Made by a program: the position numbers and the translations under genes. Shown here one piece after another: positions 33,934 through 43,516 of a DNA stretch of 60,549 nt (positions within the stretch are counted from its first letter, which is position 1; every line of letters begins with the position of its first letter). The notes beneath the pieces were generated by a model. That model saw nothing but the letters and a program-made list of their open reading frames with translations, did not search any database and was not told the origin of the DNA. This stretch comes from Dechloromonas sp. (GTDB lineage: Bacteria > Pseudomonadota > Gammaproteobacteria > Burkholderiales > Rhodocyclaceae): NCBI GenBank assembly GCA_008933675.1, contig WBUO01000003.1, positions 1 through 60,549 on the forward strand. Reading direction: 5' to 3'.

Positions 33934-36375
33934 ATGTCCGATTGCTCTTGTTATCACTGCGGTCTGCCCATACCGGACGATGTCGATCTGCCGGTCAAAA
34001 TCGGCGGCGAGACCCGCGCCATGTGTTGTTACGGTTGTCAGGCGGTAGCCCGGTCGATTGTCGATAACGGTCTTGAGGACTACTACCGAAGTCGTGATGC
34101 CCTTCCTGAGTCGCCACGCGAGGCGATGCCGGCGATCCTCGATCAGATTGCGCTGTTCGATCACGCGGAGTTCCAGAAGAGCTTCGTCAAGGAACTTGCT
34201 GACAACGAGCGTGAGGCATCTCTCATCCTTGAAGGCATCACCTGTTCCGCTTGTATCTGGCTCAACGAGCAGCACATCGGCAAGTTGGCAGGGGTGACGG
34301 CGGTAGATATCAATTATGCGACGCGGCGTGCCAGAATCCGCTGGGACGCCTCGAAGATTAAGCTCTCCGATATTCTTGCGGCGGTTGCTGCCATCGGTTA
34401 CCGGGCGTATCCGTACGATGCGGCAAAAAATGAAGAAATTTCCCGCAACGAGCGTCGCGGCGCGATGTGGCGCCTGTGGGTCGCCGGTTTCGGGATGATG
34501 CAGGTGATGATGTATGCCTATCCGGTATACATCGCAGACGGCGACATGACGCCCGATATCGAGGCGCTGATGCGCTGGGCCAGCCTCATCCTGACCTTGC
34601 CGGTGGTTTTTTATTCCTCTGCGCCGTTTTTCCGCAACGCCTGGCGTGATCTGAAGTTGTTCCGTGTCGGCATGGATGTGCCGGTGGCGCTCGGTATCGG
34701 TTTGGCCTTTCTGGCGAGTTGCTGGGCGACCTTCATCCAGGGCGGGGAGGTCTACTTCGATTCGGTGACGATGTTCGTCTTTTTCCTGCTGGGCGGTCGG
34801 TATCTCGAAATGACCGCACGCCAGAAAGCGTTGAGCGTTACCGAAGCGCTGACCAAGCTGTTGCCTGCTTTTGCGCAGAAGCTGCCAAATTATCCGGTTG
34901 ATCGCGAAGCCACGCAGACTGTCGTTGCGGATTTGCGCGTCGGTGACTATGTGCTGGTTCGTCCGGGCGATACGGTGCCGGCCGATGGTCGGGTGGTGGA
35001 GGGTGTCAGTTGCGCCAACGAAGCCTTGCTTACCGGAGAGAGCTTGCCGGTGCCCAAGCAGGCAGGCGATTCCGTGACCGGGGGCTCGCTCAACGCGGAG
35101 AGCCCTCTGGTCGTGCAGGTCGAGCAGGTAGGCGAGGGCACGCGGCTGTCGGCGATCATCGACCTGATGGAGCGCGCCTCGCTGGAGAAGCCGCGCATTG
35201 TCGAAATCGCCGATCGCATTGCCAGCTACTTTGTTCTGGCGTTGCTGGTCGTGGCGGTGCTGACCGCGCTCGGATGGTATCTGGTGGATCCGTCGCGAGC
35301 CTTGTGGATTACGGTTTCCGTACTGGTTGTAACCTGTCCCTGCGCCCTGGCGCTGGCGACCCCCATTGCCTTGACTGTTGCCGCAGGCGCACTGGCGCGT
35401 GATGGTTTGCTGGTGACGCGGGGGCATGCGGTCGAAACCCTGGCCCGGGCAACGCATTTCGTGTTCGACAAGACGGGCACTTTGACGACGGGGCAGATGC
35501 ATCTACACGATGTTCTGCTCCTCGCTTCGCAGTCCAGAGACGATTGTCTGCGTCTGGCCGCGGCTCTGGAGCAGGCATCCGAGCACCCGCTGGCGCAGGC
35601 GTTGCGGCATGCGGCTCCCGACGGAGATCCTTTGCAGGCCGTTGGCTCGCTCAGTGAACCTGGGCAGGGGGTAGAGGCGATGGTTGCCGGACGTCGCTAT
35701 CGGATTGGTCGGCCCGCCTATGCCTTGGCGTTGAGTGGTGGTGTTTTGCCGCCTTCTGCGACGGAATGGCTGGAGAGCGGCGATACGGTGGTCTTGCTGG
35801 CGGATGAGGAGGGGTGCCTCGCCTTGTTCCGCATCGGCGACCGTTTGCGTCCCGAGGCCGGAAAACTGGTAGCGGACCTGCATAAGGCCGGACGGCGTGT
35901 CGTGCTGCTCACCGGAGACGCGCCAGCGGTCGCCAATCGCATAGCTGCAGAGCTTGGTATCGATGATGTCCGGGCGGCCATGACGCCTGCTGGCAAGCAC
36001 CAATGCGTCAGCGAATTGCAAGCCGGGGGGGCGGTCGTTGCCATGGTAGGAGATGGCGTCAATGATGCACCGGTACTGGCTCAGGCACAGGTTTCGGTGG
36101 CCATGGGCAGTGGCGCCCAACTGGCCCGCACGCAATCGGATTTCGTGCTTCTCTCGGAACGCTTGGGGCATTTGCACAAGGGCCTGGGGCGCGCCGGATT
36201 TGCGCTGGTCGTCATTCGCCAGAACCTCTGGTGGTCGTTTGCCTACAATATCGTTGCCTTGCCGGCAGCGATCGCCGGCTATGTGACGCCGTGGATGGCA
36301 GGGATCGGCATGTCCTTGAGCTCCCTTCTGGTCGTTCTAAACTCATTGCGCATTCAGCGCCTGGAGACAGATTGA
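33934..36375 (+). CDS. ccoI: Copper-translocating P-type ATPase CcoI (cbb3 assembly)
   Basis: The 813-residue P1B ATPase has an N-terminal Cys-rich zone (CSCYHCGLPI, MCCYGCQAV) and a heavy-metal domain (GITCSACIWL). The membrane CPC motif (TCPCALALATP), TGES, phosphorylation site DKTGT, SEHPLAQAL and GDGVNDAPVLAQA follow. This is the CcoI/FixI type that delivers copper for cbb3 oxidase. The ATG at 33934 lies in the trailing end of the SDR terminator. It overlaps ccoS by one base (TGATG). Confidence 0.94.
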   Translation: MSDCSCYHCGLPIPDDVDLPVKIGGETRAMCCYGCQAVARSIVDNGLEDYYRSRDALPESPREAMPAILDQIALFDHAEFQKSFVKELADNEREASLILEGITCSACIWLNEQHIGKLAGVTAVDINYATRRARIRWDASKIKLSDILAAVAAIGYRAYPYDAAKNEEISRNERRGAMWRLWVAGFGMMQVMMYAYPVYIADGDMTPDIEALMRWASLILTLPVVFYSSAPFFRNAWRDLKLFRVGMDVPVALGIGLAFLASCWATFIQGGEVYFDSVTMFVFFLLGGRYLEMTARQKALSVTEALTKLLPAFAQKLPNYPVDREATQTVVADLRVGDYVLVRPGDTVPADGRVVEGVSCANEALLTGESLPVPKQAGDSVTGGSLNAESPLVVQVEQVGEGTRLSAIIDLMERASLEKPRIVEIADRIASYFVLALLVVAVLTALGWYLVDPSRALWITVSVLVVTCPCALALATPIALTVAAGALARDGLLVTRGHAVETLARATHFVFDKTGTLTTGQMHLHDVLLLASQSRDDCLRLAAALEQASEHPLAQALRHAAPDGDPLQAVGSLSEPGQGVEAMVAGRRYRIGRPAYALALSGGVLPPSATEWLESGDTVVLLADEEGCLALFRIGDRLRPEAGKLVADLHKAGRRVVLLTGDAPAVANRIAAELGIDDVRAAMTPAGKHQCVSELQAGGAVVAMVGDGVNDAPVLAQAQVSVAMGSGAQLARTQSDFVLLSERLGHLHKGLGRAGFALVVIRQNLWWSFAYNIVALPAAIAGYVTPWMAGIGMSLSSLLVVLNSLRIQRLETD

Positions 36376-36566
36376 TGGAAAGTGTCTATTTGCTGATCCC
36401 GATCTCCGTGGTGCTCGTTTTCGGCATTGCGGCAGCATTCTGGTGGTCTGTTCGTAGCGGCCAGTTCGATGACCTTGAAGGCCCCGGGTTTCGGGTGCTG
36501 ATGGATGACGATTTGCCAAAAAACAAGGATGAATTGCCGGAAAACGACAAATCGGAGAAAGTTTGA
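36375..36566 (+). CDS. ccoS: cbb3 oxidase assembly protein CcoS
   Basis: The 63-residue protein has one N-terminal membrane helix (LLIPISVVLVFGIAAAFWW), the conserved SGQFDDLEGPGFRVLMDDD motif and a charged tail. This matches CcoS, required for cofactor insertion into cbb3 oxidase. Its ATG overlaps the ccoI stop by one base. Confidence 0.95.
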   Translation: MESVYLLIPISVVLVFGIAAAFWWSVRSGQFDDLEGPGFRVLMDDDLPKNKDELPENDKSEKV

Positions 36567-36651
36567 CCTGTGTCAACATGTGTGACTGATTCAGGTGACA
36601 TTATGGCGGCTGTGTGAAGGTTTTCTTCACGAGCTTTCTCTGTTGGGGTTG

Positions 36652-36678
36652 GGGTGCGTTACGACGCACCCTTTTTTT
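36652..36678 (+). terminator. Rho-independent terminator after ccoS
   Basis: An 8-bp stem (GGGTGCGT / ACGCACCC) with loop TACG is followed by seven T residues. It separates ccoIS from the ccoNOQP operon. Confidence 0.92.
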
Positions 36679-36764
36679 GTCCACGTTTTCGAAGCGTTGC
36701 AAGCAGGCATGGCTTACATGGCGCTTACAACTTTCGGGTTAGTTCAATCTAGATAATCCGTAGG

Positions 36765-36778
36765 TTGATCTAGGTCAA
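36765..36778 (+). promoter_or_regulatory. FNR box upstream of ccoN
   Basis: TTGAT-CTAG-GTCAA fits the FNR/Anr consensus. It lies 98 bases before the ccoN ATG. A TACCAT at 36800-36805 would be at the spacing of a class II promoter. Microaerobic induction of ccoNOQP is expected. The rest of the 309-base gap holds only the ccoS terminator. Confidence 0.75.
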
Positions 36779-36875
36779 AACGGACCCGCTAATCTAGAAT
36801 ACCATCCGCTTTCATGCGCCACCTTGGGTTCAGGGGGGTGGTCATTCAGTCTTTTCATTAACGAGAGGTGGGTTC

Positions 36876-38300
36876 ATGTCTGGAACGCAAACCACATACA
36901 ACGATAAGGTCGTACGGCAATTTGCCGTCATGACCGTCATCTGGGGCATTGTTGGCATGCTTGTCGGTGTCATCATTGCTGCCCAGTTGGTCTGGCCGGA
37001 GCTGAATATCGGCTTCCTGCATTTTGGCCGACTGCGTCCGCTGCATACCAACGCGGTTATCTTCGCGTTCGGTGGCTGCGCCTTGTTCGCAACGTCTTAC
37101 TGGTGCGTCCAACGTACCTGTCACACCCGCCTCTGGGGCGGCCCGCTGGTTCCCTTTACTTTCTGGGGCTGGCAAATCATCATTCTGTTGGCTGCCATCA
37201 CATTGCCGTTGGGCATCACCAGCGGTAAGGAGTACGCCGAGCTGGAGTGGCCGATCGACATCCTGATCACTCTGGTCTGGGTTTCGTATGCCCTGGTCTT
37301 CTTTGGAACGATCGCCAAGCGTACGGTTTCCCACATCTATGTGGCCAACTGGTTCTTTGGATCTTTCATCGTCGCCGTTGCTTTGCTGCACTTGGTCAAT
37401 AGTGCAGCGGTTCCGGTTTCGTTGACTAAGTCCTACTCCGCCTACTCCGGTGTGCAAGACGCCATGGTTCAGTGGTGGTACGGCCATAACGCCGTCGGCT
37501 TCTTCCTGACCGCCGGCTTCTTGGGCATGATGTACTACTTCGTGCCGAAGCAGGCTGGCCGCCCGGTCTACTCCTATCGTCTGTCGGTGGTTCACTTCTG
37601 GGCCCTGATCTTTACCTACATGTGGGCTGGTCCGCACCACCTGCACTACACCGCCTTGCCGGACTGGACGCAGTCGGTTGGCATGATCTTCTCGCTGATT
37701 CTGCTGGCTCCGTCGTGGGGTGGCATGATCAACGGCATCATGACCCTGTCGGGTGCCTGGCATAAGCTGCGCGACGATCCCATCCTGAAGTTCCTGATCA
37801 CCTCGCTGTCCTTCTACGGTATGTCCACCTTCGAAGGCCCGATGATGTCCATCAAGACCGTCAATGCGCTGTCGCACTACACTGACTGGACGGTTGGCCA
37901 CGTGCACTCCGGTGCGCTCGGCTGGGTGGCCATGGTTTCGATCGGCTCGATCTACTATCTCCTGCCCAGGCTCTTCGGCAAGAAGGAGATGTATAGCACC
38001 GCCCTGGTTACGACCCACTTCTGGATCGCCACCATCGGCACCGTTCTGTACATCGCCTCCATGTGGATTGCCGGTGTGATGCAGGGCCTGATGTGGCGTG
38101 CGGTCAACTCGGACGGTACGTTGGCATACAGCTTCGTCGAGTCGGTCAAGGGTTCCTACCCGTTCTGGGCGATCCGCTGGCTGGGTGGCGTTCTGTTCCT
38201 GCTGGGCATGCTGATCATGGCCTACAACATGTTCAAGACGATGGCTGGCGGTAAGACGCAGGATATGCCGGTGATCGCTCCGGCTGGTCATCACGCCTGA
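36876..38300 (+). CDS. ccoN: cbb3-type cytochrome c oxidase subunit I
   Basis: The 474-residue polytopic protein carries the CcoN features: [18 protein letters not shown] with a heme ligand His, [18 protein letters not shown] with the CuB-ligand region, [16 protein letters not shown], and [17 protein letters not shown]. It is the catalytic heme b/heme b3-CuB subunit of the high-affinity oxidase in the inner membrane. It opens the ccoNOQP operon behind an FNR box. Confidence 0.97.
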   Translation: MSGTQTTYNDKVVRQFAVMTVIWGIVGMLVGVIIAAQLVWPELNIGFLHFGRLRPLHTNAVIFAFGGCALFATSYWCVQRTCHTRLWGGPLVPFTFWGWQIIILLAAITLPLGITSGKEYAELEWPIDILITLVWVSYALVFFGTIAKRTVSHIYVANWFFGSFIVAVALLHLVNSAAVPVSLTKSYSAYSGVQDAMVQWWYGHNAVGFFLTAGFLGMMYYFVPKQAGRPVYSYRLSVVHFWALIFTYMWAGPHHLHYTALPDWTQSVGMIFSLILLAPSWGGMINGIMTLSGAWHKLRDDPILKFLITSLSFYGMSTFEGPMMSIKTVNALSHYTDWTVGHVHSGALGWVAMVSIGSIYYLLPRLFGKKEMYSTALVTTHFWIATIGTVLYIASMWIAGVMQGLMWRAVNSDGTLAYSFVESVKGSYPFWAIRWLGGVLFLLGMLIMAYNMFKTMAGGKTQDMPVIAPAGHHA

Positions 38301-38316
38301 TTAGGGGGAAAGAAGA

Positions 38317-38952
38317 ATGCTTAAGCACGAGCAAATTGAAAAAAACGTAGGGCTCCTGTTCATCCTCACCTTATTTGTGGTGCTGTGGGGCGGCTTGCTG
38401 GAGATTGTTCCGCTGTTTTTCCAGAAGTCGACGACGACGCCGGTCGAGGGTACCAAGCCTTATGACGCGGTACGCCTCGCTGGCCGCGATGTCTATATCC
38501 GCGAAGGCTGCTTTCTCTGCCACTCGCAGATGATTCGTCCGTTCCGCGCGGAGACCGAGCGTTATGGGCACTATTCTGTGGCTGGTGAGTATGTCTATGA
38601 TCACCCGTTCCAGTGGGGCTCGAAGCGTACCGGTCCTGACCTGCATCGCGTTGGTGGTCGCTACTCCGACGAGTGGCAGCGTGCCCACCTGATCAATCCG
38701 CGTGATGTTGTGCCGGAATCCAATATGCCCGCCTTCGCCTTCCTGGCCAACGCCAAGGCCAAGGATACGGTTGGCAAGGATATCGAAGCCAAGATGCAAC
38801 TCATGCGCGGCTACGCCAATGCGCGCGGTATTCCGACGTACTCCGACGAGGAGATCAAGGGTGCCAAGGCTGCGATCGGTGATATGACCGAACTCGATGT
38901 GCTGATCGCCTACCTGCAGGGTCTAGGTACGGCACTGAGCACGATGAAGTAA
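38317..38952 (+). CDS. ccoO: cbb3 oxidase monoheme subunit CcoO
   Basis: The 211-residue protein has one N-terminal membrane anchor and a single c-heme site [12 protein letters not shown]. The Met ligand is probably in the SNMPAFAFL region. It passes electrons to CcoN. An AGGGGGAAAGAAG stretch precedes the ATG. It starts 16 bases after ccoN. Confidence 0.97.
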   Translation: MLKHEQIEKNVGLLFILTLFVVLWGGLLEIVPLFFQKSTTTPVEGTKPYDAVRLAGRDVYIREGCFLCHSQMIRPFRAETERYGHYSVAGEYVYDHPFQWGSKRTGPDLHRVGGRYSDEWQRAHLINPRDVVPESNMPAFAFLANAKAKDTVGKDIEAKMQLMRGYANARGIPTYSDEEIKGAKAAIGDMTELDVLIAYLQGLGTALSTMK

Positions 38953-38958
38953 GTGGCC

Positions 38959-39135
38959 ATGGACATCAACGATCTGCGTTCCATCATCACGGTTGCCGGG
39001 TTGCTCTGCTTCCTGGCGATCGTGGGGTGGGCTTACGGCAGGAGCAGCAAGAAGGGGTTCGAGGAGGCTGCCAACCTGCCGTTCGCGGAAGACGATGATC
39101 AGGGTGCGGTGCCCAGTGCATCGCAACCGCGCTGA
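38959..39135 (+). CDS. ccoQ: cbb3 oxidase small subunit CcoQ
   Basis: The 58-residue protein has one membrane helix (LRSIITVAGLLCFLAIVGWAYG), then SSKKGFEEAANLPF and an acidic tail, as in CcoQ/FixQ. A GTG two codons upstream is an alternative start. It lies between ccoO and ccoP with gaps of a few bases. Confidence 0.93.
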   Translation: MDINDLRSIITVAGLLCFLAIVGWAYGRSSKKGFEEAANLPFAEDDDQGAVPSASQPR

Positions 39136-39149
39136 TAAAAGGAAAGCAA

Positions 39150-40049
39150 ATGAGCGATTTCGTAAACGATTTTTGGAACATGTACGTCATTGTGATCGTC
39201 CTGGGCAGTATTCTGGCCTGTGCGGTTCTGCTGATCGTGCAAGGCAAGGCGACTTTCACGCCGGGCAAGACCATGGGTCATGTCTGGGATGAAACCCTTG
39301 AGGAATACAACAACCCGATGCCCAAGTGGTGGAGCTGGATGTTCGTCATCACCGTGGTCTTTGCGCTGGTTTATCTGGCGCTCTATCCCGGTCTTGGCAA
39401 CTTCAAGGGCATGCTGAACTGGACCTCCGTCGGGCAACATACGGCTGAAGTCCAGAAGATGGATGCCACGGTGAAGCCGCTGTTCGACAAGTACATGGCG
39501 ATGGACATCAAGGCGGTTGCCGGTGACAAGACCGCGATGGAAATGGGCAAGCGCATGTACCTGACCTACTGCATGCAGTGTCATGGTGCGGATGCGCGTG
39601 GCGCCAAGGGCTTCCCGAACCTGACCGATGGCGACTGGCTGTATGGTGGTGAGCCGGATCAGATCAAGGCGACCATTGCCGACGGCCGGATGGGTGTCAT
39701 GCCTCCGCATGCCCAGCTGGGTGCGGATACCATCAAGGATCTGGCCAACTACGTGCGCTCCTTGTCCGGCTTGCCGAACGATGCCGTGCGCACGGCTCGT
39801 GGCCAGGAGGCATTTACCAGCGCCGGCTGTATCGGTTGCCATGGTGCCGACGGTACCGGTATGCATGCTCTGGGTGCTCCGAACCTGACCGACAAGGTTT
39901 GGCTGTATGGTTCTTCGGAGGCTGTCATTACCGAAACCATCACCAATGGCCGCCAGAACAAGATGCCGGCCTGGAAAGACTTCCTCGGCGAAGCCAAGGT
40001 TCATCTGCTGTCTGCCTATGTGCTCAGCTTGAGCCAGGGCGCCAAGTAA
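39150..40049 (+). CDS. ccoP: cbb3 oxidase diheme subunit CcoP
   Basis: The 299-residue protein has a CcoP N-terminus with two hydrophobic segments (YVIVIVLGSILACAVLLIV; WWSWMFVITVVFALVYLALY) and the conserved WDETLEEYNNPMPKWW between them. Two c-heme sites follow, CMQCHGADARG and CIGCHGADGTG. It delivers electrons from soluble cytochrome c to CcoO. A terminator follows. Confidence 0.97.
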   Translation: MSDFVNDFWNMYVIVIVLGSILACAVLLIVQGKATFTPGKTMGHVWDETLEEYNNPMPKWWSWMFVITVVFALVYLALYPGLGNFKGMLNWTSVGQHTAEVQKMDATVKPLFDKYMAMDIKAVAGDKTAMEMGKRMYLTYCMQCHGADARGAKGFPNLTDGDWLYGGEPDQIKATIADGRMGVMPPHAQLGADTIKDLANYVRSLSGLPNDAVRTARGQEAFTSAGCIGCHGADGTGMHALGAPNLTDKVWLYGSSEAVITETITNGRQNKMPAWKDFLGEAKVHLLSAYVLSLSQGAK

Positions 40050-40060
40050 TTTGGTAATTC

Positions 40061-40090
40061 GGGGCGGCGATAGCCGCCCCGTTTTCGTTT
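40061..40090 (+). terminator. Rho-independent terminator after ccoP
   Basis: An 8-bp stem (GGGGCGGC / GCCGCCCC) with loop GATA is followed by GTTTTCGTTT. It separates ccoNOQP from ccoG copy 2. Confidence 0.85.
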
Positions 40091-40175
40091 CATAGCTTCC
40101 CCGCTGTATCAAAATTGCGTTTGGCTATCTCTGGAAACTACGGACCAGCGTAATTTCGATACCGATAAGGGTCAG

Positions 40176-41588
40176 ATGGAAAGCAAGGACTTCAGTGCGC
40201 CAGAACAAACCGCCAAACAGGCGGTTTCGTTCTACGAGAAGCACAAAAAAATATACATCCGTGATGTAAAGGGCTGGTGGGACACTTGGCGTTGGGTATT
40301 CGTCTGGTTCACACAAATCCTTTTCTACGGATTGCCATGGTTGCAGTGGAACGAGCGGCAGGCGGTTCTGCTCCACCTCGTTGAGCGCAAGTTTTACTTT
40401 TTTGGTCTTGTTCTCTGGCCGCAAGATGTCTTTTATCTTGCGCTCCTGCTGATCATTTCTGCCTACGCATTGTTCCTGTTCACCGCTGTCGCGGGGCGTC
40501 TGTTCTGTGGTTATGCTTGTCCGCAGACGGTGTACTCCGAGATATTCATGTGGGTAGAGAACCGCATCGAAGGTGACCGTTCAGCGCGACAGAAATTGGA
40601 CAGGGCGCCTTTTAGCGGTCGTAAATTCGGCATTAAGGCAATGAAGCATGCTGTTTGGTTGCTGATTTCATTGTGGACCGGCTTTACTCTCGTCGCCTAT
40701 TTCACTCCCGTCAGCGAGTTGTTGGCGGCTTTGCCATTCGGGCTTTCCGGATGGGAGCTGTTCTGGGTGTTCTTCTACGGGGGCTTCTGTTACATGCAGG
40801 CCGGCTTCCTGCGTGAGCAGGTGTGCAAATACATGTGCCCGTATGCGCGTTTCCAGGGGGTGATGTTCGATCCGGATACATTGATCATTACCTACGATCC
40901 AGAGCGAGGGGAGCCACGTGGGGCGCGCAAGAAGGGGGGCGATGCCAAACTGGCCAGGCAGGGGGATTGTGTTGATTGCGGATTGTGTGTCGTGGTTTGT
41001 CCGACAGGAATTGATATCCGCAAGGGAACGCAGTATGAGTGCATTGGTTGCGGGGCGTGTATCGATGCCTGCGATCCGGTGATGGACAAGCTGGGCTTGC
41101 CGCGTGGCTTGATTCGTTACACCACTGAAAATGCCCTGGCCAGGCACTTTTCACCAAGTGATGTCGTCAGGCATATTCTGCGGCCGCGCATCATTGTGTA
41201 TACAGTGATCTTGCTGGCGATTACCGCGGCCTCAATCTGGTCGTTGGCTACGCGCATCCCGCTCAAGGTTGACGTCATCCGTGATCGTTCCATACTGGCG
41301 CGTGAAGTTGAGGATGGAGGTATCGAGAATATTTACAACCTCAAGATCATGAACACGACCGAGACGCCAAAACGCTATCTGCTTTCTGTCTCTGGCTTGT
41401 CCGGTGCGGAAATTGCCGGTGAGCGTCAGGTTGAGGTCGGTAGCGCGGAAAATCACGAAGTTACGGTTGTCGTTCGTGTCCCCCCCGAATCCGGTAACAA
41501 GGGGGCTAATACAATCCATTTTGAGATCAAGGCCGCTGGCGATGACAATATCGTCGTCCGTGAGAAGGCTTCTTTCCTGTTCCCCTAG
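40176..41588 (+). CDS. ccoG: Cytochrome c oxidase accessory protein CcoG (copy 2)
   Basis: The 470-residue protein is homologous over its whole length to copy 1 at 4371-5804. It has SFYEKHKKIYIRDVKG, GRLFCGYACPQTVY, the two ferredoxin boxes CVDCGLCVVVCPTGID and CIGCGACIDACDPVMD, and a C-terminal Ig-like domain. Codon use is visibly less GC-biased than copy 1. It is followed at once by fixH, the classical ccoG-ccoH order, so this is likely the housekeeping copy for cbb3 assembly. Confidence 0.95.
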   Translation: MESKDFSAPEQTAKQAVSFYEKHKKIYIRDVKGWWDTWRWVFVWFTQILFYGLPWLQWNERQAVLLHLVERKFYFFGLVLWPQDVFYLALLLIISAYALFLFTAVAGRLFCGYACPQTVYSEIFMWVENRIEGDRSARQKLDRAPFSGRKFGIKAMKHAVWLLISLWTGFTLVAYFTPVSELLAALPFGLSGWELFWVFFYGGFCYMQAGFLREQVCKYMCPYARFQGVMFDPDTLIITYDPERGEPRGARKKGGDAKLARQGDCVDCGLCVVVCPTGIDIRKGTQYECIGCGACIDACDPVMDKLGLPRGLIRYTTENALARHFSPSDVVRHILRPRIIVYTVILLAITAASIWSLATRIPLKVDVIRDRSILAREVEDGGIENIYNLKIMNTTETPKRYLLSVSGLSGAEIAGERQVEVGSAENHEVTVVVRVPPESGNKGANTIHFEIKAAGDDNIVVREKASFLFP

Positions 41589-41592
41589 AGCT

Positions 41593-42114
41593 ATGAACAA
41601 TTCAATGACACTGCAACGTGATGAAACTCCCTGGTACAAGCAGCGCTGGCCGTGGCTTCTGATAGCGGGGCCGGCGACGGTGGTTGTTGCCGGAATCGTG
41701 ACAGTCTGGTTGGCGGTGATCAGTAATGACGGTCTGGTGACCGATGACTATTACAAGCAGGGGCTGACGGTTAATCAGCGCCTTCAGCGCGATCATCAGG
41801 CTAATGTGATGGGACTTCACGCTGATGTGATGCGTGCTGGTTTGAATGTGAGGTTGATGCTGACCGCAGATGGTACTGCTGCAATGCCTGAGGCTATTGT
41901 TCTCAAATTGGCGCATCCAACGCGCGCGGGTCAGGATCAGGAGGTTCAAATGATTTCCGAGGGGCAGGGGTTTTATACAGGCAGGTTGACCGCTGATCTC
42001 GCCGGGAGGTGGCTTGTCTCAATTGAGGACCCTGCTGGTCAGTGGCGTCTTCAAGGGGAGTTGCAGGCCGATTCGGAGGAGCCGCTGCGTTTGAACGCAA
42101 AGGCGGGGCATTAG
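41593..42114 (+). CDS. fixH: FixH/CcoH family protein
   Basis: The 173-residue protein has an N-terminal membrane helix (LLIAGPATVVVAGIVTVWLA). The family motif SNDGLVTDDYYKQGLTVNQ is followed by a periplasmic beta-rich domain ending DPAGQWRLQGEL. FixH/CcoH stabilises the assembling cbb3 oxidase. It starts 4 bases after the ccoG copy 2 stop. Confidence 0.92.
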   Translation: MNNSMTLQRDETPWYKQRWPWLLIAGPATVVVAGIVTVWLAVISNDGLVTDDYYKQGLTVNQRLQRDHQANVMGLHADVMRAGLNVRLMLTADGTAAMPEAIVLKLAHPTRAGQDQEVQMISEGQGFYTGRLTADLAGRWLVSIEDPAGQWRLQGELQADSEEPLRLNAKAGH

Positions 42115-42142
42115 TTTTTTTTCTGTTACTGGGAGGTGACAT

Positions 42143-42283
42143 ATGGCTTGGGAACTTTTGTTTGGTAGTGACATCGGCTTGATGAGCTTGGCTGTTATCG
42201 TCGGCGTGTTGGTGATCGGCGCGGTGATGGGCAAGATGTATTCGAGTAAGATGGATGAAGAAATCCGCAAGGCCGGAAAGTGA
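42143..42283 (+). CDS. DUF3149 single-pass membrane protein
   Basis: This 46-residue ORF has an ideal GGGAGGTGACAT leader before the ATG. It begins MAWELLFGSDIGLMSLAVIV, one membrane helix, and ends with a charged cytoplasmic tail (KMDEEIRKAGK). This is the DUF3149 pattern. Position 28 bases after fixH suggests a link with oxidase assembly, but the function is unknown. Confidence 0.85.
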   Translation: MAWELLFGSDIGLMSLAVIVGVLVIGAVMGKMYSSKMDEEIRKAGK

Positions 42284-42305
42284 TTTAGCCAGTACCGCGT
42301 GAGTC

Positions 42306-42971
42306 ATGGCGGAGAAAGCCCCCCTTTCGCAAGCGGCGAACGGGGGGCTCTTTCATTTGCGGGCGAGAGGAATATCCGTCCTGGCCTGGACATTCCTTGC
42401 TTCATTGGTTATTCACGGGCTGTTGTTGTTCGAGTTACGGATTGTCTCGTGGGAGGCGCGGGGGCGAGTCGTGGCCCCGCCGCTACGCGGCGAATTGCAG
42501 CAGAGCCGGCCCGCCGAAGTGGAAGCATTGGTCACGGAATCTACTAGAGGACTGGCGCCAGCGAAGTCACATCGGCCGCCGCAGCAACGGGCACGGAGCT
42601 CGGAAGCGAGCAGTGGAGCGCGCGGCGGCGAGACTCCCGATTCAGAACAGGACAGTGTGTCCGACGAATTGGCCCCTGCTGCGCTTAGCGAGTATCGCCT
42701 GGCTCTGGCCAGGGCGGCGCGTCGGCTCCATAAGGAATCATTCCTTGGGTCACCTCATGGGCTGGCAGGTGAGGTGCAGCTAGTGCTCAGCAAGCGGCTT
42801 GGCTCGCCACATCCCCTTGTCGAGGTAGTACGAACCAGTGGTGAGGCGCTACTAGATGAGTTAGCTCTGCAACTCATTGGCCAAGCGGTAAAGCTGGTTC
42901 CTCTACCTGTTGAACTGAGTCAGCGCCAGGTACGGATCGGACTACAGGTCCTTTTTGGGCCACCTGATTAG
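42306..42971 (+). CDS. TonB-like protein (energy transducer C-terminal domain)
   Basis: The 221-residue protein has a short cytoplasmic lead and one membrane helix (LAWTFLASLVIHGLLLFEL). A low-complexity periplasmic linker rich in Ser, Pro, Arg and Glu follows, then a C-terminal domain with YRLALARAARRLHKES and VQLVLSKRLGSPHPLVEVVRTSG that fits a TonB C-terminal fold. No exbB, exbD or receptor gene is nearby. Its end overlaps the convergent NUDIX gene by 4 bases. Confidence 0.7.
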   Translation: MAEKAPLSQAANGGLFHLRARGISVLAWTFLASLVIHGLLLFELRIVSWEARGRVVAPPLRGELQQSRPAEVEALVTESTRGLAPAKSHRPPQQRARSSEASSGARGGETPDSEQDSVSDELAPAALSEYRLALARAARRLHKESFLGSPHGLAGEVQLVLSKRLGSPHPLVEVVRTSGEALLDELALQLIGQAVKLVPLPVELSQRQVRIGLQVLFGPPD

Positions 42972-43516
42972 AGCGGCGTGTTTGGCGCTGGAAGTTCGGT
43001 TTCATGAAAGCCGTAGCAACCGTGCGCCTGGTCCGCCAGATAGCGCTCTAGACAAACAGCGACGCTGGGAAAAGAGAGCTCAGACCAAGGGATGTGCTCG
43101 GGAGAGATCAGCGAGACCTCCAGGCTTTCCGGGCCGGCGGCGTACGCTGGGCTGGCGAGGCGGCCTCTGTAAAAGAGATGTACCTGGTTGATATGGGCGA
43201 TGCTGATCATCGCGAATGGTGCGTCGATCACGATTTCTGCACCAGCCTCTTCTCGGGTTTCGCGCATGGCCGCCTGAGCGGTGGTTTCCCCGTTTTCCAT
43301 GAAGCCGGCCGGCAGCGTCCAGAAGCCGAGCCGGGGCTCTATCGCACGCCTGCAGAGGAGGATACGTCCGGCATGTTCGACAACACTGCCAACCACAAGG
43401 CGCGGGTTTTCATAATGTATGTGGCCACAGGCCGAGCAGACATGCCGGTGGAGGTTGTCGCCCGCAGGCACCAAGTATGAAATGCTGGCTCCGCAGCGGA
43501 TGCAGTAACGGATCAC
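42968..43516 (-). CDS. NUDIX hydrolase with N-terminal zinc ribbon
   Basis: The 182-residue protein starts with a zinc ribbon (YCIRCGASI, HVCSACGHIHYENP) and contains a full Nudix box, GFMENGETTAQAAMRETREEAG. The arrangement resembles NudC-like and other NUDIX enzymes that hydrolyse nucleoside diphosphate derivatives. The exact substrate is uncertain; at this length an NADH pyrophosphatase proper is unlikely. Confidence 0.9.
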   Translation of the reverse strand: MIRYCIRCGASISYLVPAGDNLHRHVCSACGHIHYENPRLVVGSVVEHAGRILLCRRAIEPRLGFWTLPAGFMENGETTAQAAMRETREEAGAEIVIDAPFAMISIAHINQVHLFYRGRLASPAYAAGPESLEVSLISPEHIPWSELSFPSVAVCLERYLADQAHGCYGFHETELPAPNTPL

